A stretch of DNA of 64,000 nt from Nocardia inohanensis NBRC 100128 (GTDB taxonomy: Bacteria; Actinomycetota; Actinomycetes; Mycobacteriales; Mycobacteriaceae), in assembly GCF_001612945.1 (NCBI RefSeq), contig NZ_BDBK01000001.1:124001-188000 (forward strand), read 5' to 3'. The translations under genes and the position numbers were made by a program. Shown in pieces: positions 61,062 through 64,000 of this stretch. The notes under the pieces were generated by a model. The model did not search any database, had not been told where the DNA came from, and saw only the letters and a program-made list of their open reading frames with translations. Numbering within the stretch: position 1 is the stretch's first letter; every line of letters starts with the position of its first letter.

Positions 61062-61448
61062 TCAGGCGGCGCGGGCGACCTTGCGGGCGGTGGTGATCAT
61101 CGGGATTTGCAGCGGAAGGCGAAGCAGCGCACCGGCTTTGAGCGGGAGGGGGCGATTGCTGGTGAGCCAATCCCGCGCCATCTGGACATTACCGGGGAAG
61201 ACGATGATGAGCAGCAGCATGGCCAGGCGGGCGCCGAGGCGACGGGTGCGGGGCACCGCGATCAGCGCGCCGATGCCGAGTTCGGCCGCACCGGAGACAT
61301 AGGTGTAGGTGCGCGGCTCGCCGGGGAGCTCCGGCGGAATGAGAGCGTCGTAGAACTTCGGGGCGGCGAAGTGCGTCGCGCCCGCGCCGAGCATGCCGGC
61401 AGCGAGTAAGAGCGCGCGGCCGCGGCCGGGCGGGGTGATAGTCGTCAT
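61062..61448 (-). CDS. DoxX-like membrane protein
   Basis: A 128-residue protein with about four hydrophobic segments. GATHFAAPKFYDALIPPELPG and GAAELGIGALIAVP are the DoxX-family signatures. Members are small membrane proteins linked to oxidative stress or terpenoid/quinone oxidation; the exact activity is unknown. It is convergent with the LysR gene and divergent from an MFS gene. ATG 61448 was chosen as the first in frame. Confidence 0.83.
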   Translation of the reverse strand: MTTITPPGRGRALLLAAGMLGAGATHFAAPKFYDALIPPELPGEPRTYTYVSGAAELGIGALIAVPRTRRLGARLAMLLLIIVFPGNVQMARDWLTSNRPLPLKAGALLRLPLQIPMITTARKVARAA

Positions 61449-61565
61449 GGTCGCAGCTTATGCGGACCGGTCGTGTTGTGGGATTTCCTCAGGCCGCGCC
61501 TAACCCTCGTTGGGCGGGGGTCGTCGTTGATAGACGTGGACCTCGTTGCCTGCGAAAGGGATTCG

Positions 61566-62768
61566 ATGACCACCGAAATTGAACGTGCCCCCGCCTGGGC
61601 TCCGACCGGGCGGACCGTCGGGGCCGTATGTGCGGTCGGGATTCTGGTGGTGGGCCAGTTGTATGTGGTGCTGCCGGTATTGAACCGGCTGGCGCAGGAC
61701 TGGGGGACCACGAAGTCTGCGGCGACCTGGACCACGACGGCGTTCGGGCTGGCGTACGGGGCGGGGTTTCTGGTGACCGGGCCGCTGTCGGATCGGTGGG
61801 GGCGGCGGCCGGTGATCGTGGGCGGGCTGCTCGCGACCGTGGTCAGTTCGCTGGTCGTCGCACTCGCGCCGGGGTTGGGGAGTGGGCTGGCGGCGCGGAT
61901 CTTGCAGGGGCTGACCGCGTCGTTCTTCGCGCCCGCGGCCTTCGCGTATCTCGGCGAGCGCATCGCGCCCGAACGCCGGGTCTTCGCGCTGACCTGCTTG
62001 ACGAGTTCGTTCCTCGCGGCCGGTGTGGTGGCGCAGGTGCTGGCGCAGTTGATCGGCAATGCGCTCGGCTGGCACGCCATCTTCGTCGCGGGCGCGATCG
62101 CGTTCGCCCTGTCGGCGGTCCTGCTGCGGGTGGTGCTGCAAGGCGGCCGCCCCGAGAACGCGCAATCGGCCCCGACGGTGCGGGCGGTGTTCGCACCGTT
62201 CGCGCGATTGCTCCGGCAGCCGCAGCTGGTGCTGCTGTACCTGAGCTGCCTGGCGGTGCTGGGTTCGTTCGTCGGCATCTACACCGGCATCCAACTGTCG
62301 CCGCCGGACGGGATCGGCTCCGGCAGCGGCGCCCTGCTGGCCCTGCGCGCCAGCGCGATTCCCGCCATGATCGCGGTCCCCGTGCTGGCGAGCCGCCTGG
62401 CGCTGATCGAACCCAGCCGCCGCCTGATCGCCGCCCTGGCGACCGCCGGTGTGGCAGCGGCGATCACCGCGGTGCCCCTGGGCGGGATCTGGGTCGCGGT
62501 CTGGTTGTTCGTGGTCGTCGCGGCTATCGCCGTCGCCGCCCCGGCGGCCGTGCAAGCCATTGCCGCGCAGGCGGGTCCGGCGCGCGGCGCGGCTACGGCG
62601 CTGTACACCTTCGCGCTGTTCGTCGGTGCGAGCGCGGGGCCGCAGATCGCGAATCTGGTGGCGCATCACGGGTATTCGGCCGTCGCGGCGGCCATCGCGG
62701 CGCTCGCGCTGGCAGGTGCGGCGCTGGCCTACACCTCCACCCGGCGAGTTTTCTCCACCGTGGTTTGA
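61566..62768 (+). CDS. MFS transporter (arabinose-efflux/AraJ type)
   Basis: A 400-residue major facilitator with 12 hydrophobic segments. The motif GPLSDRWGRRPVIVGG near residue 75 is MFS motif A, and LAQDWGTTKSAATWTTTAFGLAYG opens it, as in the AraJ/YdeA-type exporters. It should export a small compound. ATG 61566 was chosen; upstream GAAAGGGATTCG gives a ribosome site. Its stop lies inside a LexA-like palindrome that precedes the riboswitch of the next operon. Confidence 0.88.
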   Translation: MTTEIERAPAWAPTGRTVGAVCAVGILVVGQLYVVLPVLNRLAQDWGTTKSAATWTTTAFGLAYGAGFLVTGPLSDRWGRRPVIVGGLLATVVSSLVVALAPGLGSGLAARILQGLTASFFAPAAFAYLGERIAPERRVFALTCLTSSFLAAGVVAQVLAQLIGNALGWHAIFVAGAIAFALSAVLLRVVLQGGRPENAQSAPTVRAVFAPFARLLRQPQLVLLYLSCLAVLGSFVGIYTGIQLSPPDGIGSGSGALLALRASAIPAMIAVPVLASRLALIEPSRRLIAALATAGVAAAITAVPLGGIWVAVWLFVVVAAIAVAAPAAVQAIAAQAGPARGAATALYTFALFVGASAGPQIANLVAHHGYSAVAAAIAALALAGAALAYTSTRRVFSTVV

Positions 62769-62800
62769 ACTGTTGTTCGTAAACCCCTGTCCCGCATAAC
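62765..62800 (+). promoter_or_regulatory. Promoter candidate with LexA-like box for the riboswitch-afsA operon
   Basis: TTGAACTGTTGTTCGT (62765-62780) shares the GAAC-N4-GTTC core and flanks with the recA LexA box in this window (one flanking difference). It overlaps a -35 candidate TTGTTC (62773-62778), and CATAAC (62795-62800) at a 16-base spacing could be the -10. LexA control is a guess; the MFS stop codon also lies inside the box. Confidence 0.4.
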
Positions 62801-62810
62801 TTTCCGATCA

Positions 62811-62913
62811 CGGTCATGAGTTCCAGCGTCAAGCCCCGGCTGGCTGGGCGGCAACCCTCCACGACGGCGGGGTGCTCCGGGTGACGACCGGATGGCGGCG
62901 AACGCGTCGCCAT
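62811..62913 (+). promoter_or_regulatory. SAM-IV-type riboswitch
   Basis: The region contains the class signature ATGAG, CCAGC/GCTGG stem (P2, 62823-62827 with 62843-62847), GGCAACCCTCC and GGGTGACGACC in order. P1 is CGGTC (62811-62815) with GACCG (62886-62890). A pseudoknot pairs CCCGG (62835-62839) with CCGGG (62877-62881). A 9-bp hairpin with loop AACG follows (62892-62913), as the extra 3' stem of SAM-IV. The ribosome site GGAGGA of the next gene lies 15 bases on. It would switch off gene expression when S-adenosylmethionine is plentiful; the translational or transcriptional mode is not clear. Confidence 0.88.
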
Positions 62914-62938
62914 AAGCGTCTTTCTCGCGGAGGAATCA

Positions 62939-63727
62939 ATGTCTGTAGCCCAACTCTCTTCGGCGTACCCGGTGACGGAAGCCCCGGCGATCAGCGAACT
63001 GCTGCTGGTCGCCGACCGCTTCCGGGGCATTGCCGTGGACGACCGGGCCTTCACCGTGTCCGGGCTGGTGGCCGCCTTGCGCGGCGGCCGGTTCCGGGGC
63101 GCCGAGCAGCCGGTGACCGTGCTGCTCGGGCAGGGTGTGACCCGCCACGACCTCGATTACCTCGAGCATGTGGCGGCCATTCACGCCCCGGCGGGATTGC
63201 GGGTGTCGGGGGAGGTGGCCGAGCCCGCGCCGCGCCACCAGGTACACAAGTATCAGCACTCGAATGTGTTGCTGGCCAACTTGATTCAGGAGTCGGCCAC
63301 CGAGTTCTCGGCGGATCTGCGGATTCACGGCGACAACGAGCTGCTGCTGGATCATCAGACCGGCGAGCACGTGCAGGGCATCGTGATCGTGGAGGCGGTG
63401 CGGCAGCTGTTCCTGGGCGCGTTCGAGCTGGAGTACGGCCGGCGCTGGCCGGAGCAGCACTTCTACATCGTCTGGAACAGCATCGAATTGGAGTTCAAGT
63501 CGTTCCTGTTCCCGTTGCCCGCGACCGTGCACGCGGTGCTGACGCCGGTGTCGATCGAGGATCCGGCCAAGCTGGAATTCGGTATCGAGGTCCAGGTGCG
63601 GCAGGCCGGGAATGTGGTGGCGACCACGCGAATTTCCTACGCCGCGTTGCCGAACGAGCGCATCTCGCAGATCGAACGGCACAAGGCGGCCAAGGCGATC
63701 GCGGCGTACCTGGGTACGGCGGCATGA
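62939..63727 (+). CDS. AfsA/ScbA-family (A-factor biosynthesis hotdog) protein
   Basis: A 262-residue protein with the AfsA hotdog signature: HKYQHSNVLLANLIQESATEF (about 103-123) and DHQTGEHVQGIVIVEAVRQLF (about 141-161), then IVWNSIELEFKSFLFP. AfsA proteins join a beta-ketoacyl chain to dihydroxyacetone phosphate, the first step to butyrolactone signals such as A-factor. It is slightly shorter than Streptomyces AfsA (about 300), so the second hotdog may be reduced. ATG 62939 has GGAGGA 4 bases upstream, and the leader is a SAM-IV-type riboswitch. It overlaps the HAD gene by 4 bases. Confidence 0.88.
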   Translation: MSVAQLSSAYPVTEAPAISELLLVADRFRGIAVDDRAFTVSGLVAALRGGRFRGAEQPVTVLLGQGVTRHDLDYLEHVAAIHAPAGLRVSGEVAEPAPRHQVHKYQHSNVLLANLIQESATEFSADLRIHGDNELLLDHQTGEHVQGIVIVEAVRQLFLGAFELEYGRRWPEQHFYIVWNSIELEFKSFLFPLPATVHAVLTPVSIEDPAKLEFGIEVQVRQAGNVVATTRISYAALPNERISQIERHKAAKAIAAYLGTAA

Positions 63728-64000
63728 GCGGCGCGGCCTTCTTCGATGTCGACGAAACGCTGATCACGGTCAAGAGCATGTTCTCGTTCCTGCGATTCTG
63801 GCTCGCCGGAAACGGTGACGACGGAACGGAATACGCGCGGCTGACCGCGGAGATCAAACAGCGGGCGGCGGCGGGGACTCCACGCGAGGAGGTGAATCGG
63901 CTGTACTACCGCAACTATCGGGGTGTGCGCGCCGATGAACTGGCCGCGGCGGGGGAGCGGTGGTTCGCGGAGTTCGCGGCGAGTGGTGCGGCCTATTATG
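63724..64000 (+). CDS. HAD-IB family phosphatase (N-terminal part)
   Basis: The first 92 residues of a HAD phosphatase, cut by the window edge. The motif-I FFDVDETLI with nucleophile Asp is at about 6-14, and a helical cap region follows. The ATG overlaps the AfsA-like stop (ATGA), so it is coupled to it. In A-factor biosynthesis a phosphatase must remove phosphate from the butenolide intermediate; this enzyme would fit that role. Serine-phosphatase-like HAD-IB enzymes have many other substrates, so the link rests on the gene pair. Confidence 0.85.
   Translation, partial: MSGAAFFDVDETLITVKSMFSFLRFWLAGNGDDGTEYARLTAEIKQRAAAGTPREEVNRLYYRNYRGVRADELAAAGERWFAEFAASGAAYY

Noticed and set aside
61497..61516. 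CGCCTAAC/GTTGGGCG inverted repeat between DoxX and MFS genes
   Set aside because: One mismatch in 8-bp arms with a 4-base loop is not remarkable in this GC-rich DNA and no regulator adjoins.
1..64000. CRISPR arrays, tRNA genes, insertion sequences, prophage
   Set aside because: No regularly spaced repeats, cloverleaf genes, transposases or phage genes were recognised in a visual reading of both strands.

Overview
This window is high-GC actinobacterial DNA, most likely from a Nocardia or a close Mycobacteriales relative such as Rhodococcus. Three things point there. The order glycosyltransferase - DUF3046 - recA - recX - (gluABCD) - miaB - Rv2732c-like protein - DUF349 protein - Rv2728c-like protein - miaA - dapF - hflX - fadE20-like gene is the backbone known from Mycobacterium tuberculosis and corynebacteria. 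A cholesterol-ring degradation locus (kshA/hsaA) carries KstR-type operators. recA has a mycobacterial-type LexA box. All gene names are recognised from protein motifs and gene order read by eye; no database was searched.

Layout. 0-4.2 kb: end of a sugar ABC importer (binding protein, ATPase, permease) followed by a ROK-family regulator. 4.2-6.6 kb: PIG-L deacetylase, MGT-type glycosyltransferase, DUF3046. 6.6-9.8 kb: a CGNR regulator, an MFS exporter and an Lrp-like regulator inserted beside recA. 9.8-13.1 kb: recA with an SOS box inside its promoter, recX with a very long disordered N-terminus, and a hypothetical gene. 13.1-18.2 kb: a TetR / KstD-like flavoprotein / SDR set and a PAP2-diacylglycerol kinase fusion. 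18.3-21.6 kb: gluABCD glutamate importer. 21.7-31.4 kb: tRNA-modification and cell-wall housekeeping genes (miaB, miaA, a SPOUT methyltransferase, dapF), then an RlaP-type nucleotidyltransferase. 31.4-40.7 kb: lipoprotein, ene-reductase/MerR pair, hflX, PucR-type regulator, acyl-CoA synthetase, acyltransferase, acyl-CoA dehydrogenase.

40.8-56 kb is catabolic: a Baeyer-Villiger-type monooxygenase divergent from an AurF-like diiron oxygenase; ctaD with a coupled 40-residue membrane protein; kshA divergent from hsaA across two KstR boxes; a blue-copper lipoprotein; and a coupled five-gene operon P450 - hydrolase - SDR - Baeyer-Villiger monooxygenase - TetR preceded by twin GGTAC-N6-GTACC operators. 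An amidase and a NUDIX gene follow.

56-64 kb holds small regulator/target pairs (TetR, LysR), a beta-lactamase-like protein, DoxX, an MFS exporter and, at the right edge, a SAM-IV-type riboswitch leading an AfsA/ScbA-family gene coupled to a HAD-IB phosphatase gene that runs off the window. This last unit looks like a small signalling-molecule (butyrolactone/butenolide-type) pathway under S-adenosylmethionine control and is the most interesting system seen.

A dispersed 65-bp hairpin repeat (two copies), a 58-bp imperfect duplication, several strong terminators and several palindromic operators are also recorded. No tRNA, rRNA, CRISPR array, insertion sequence or prophage was seen.
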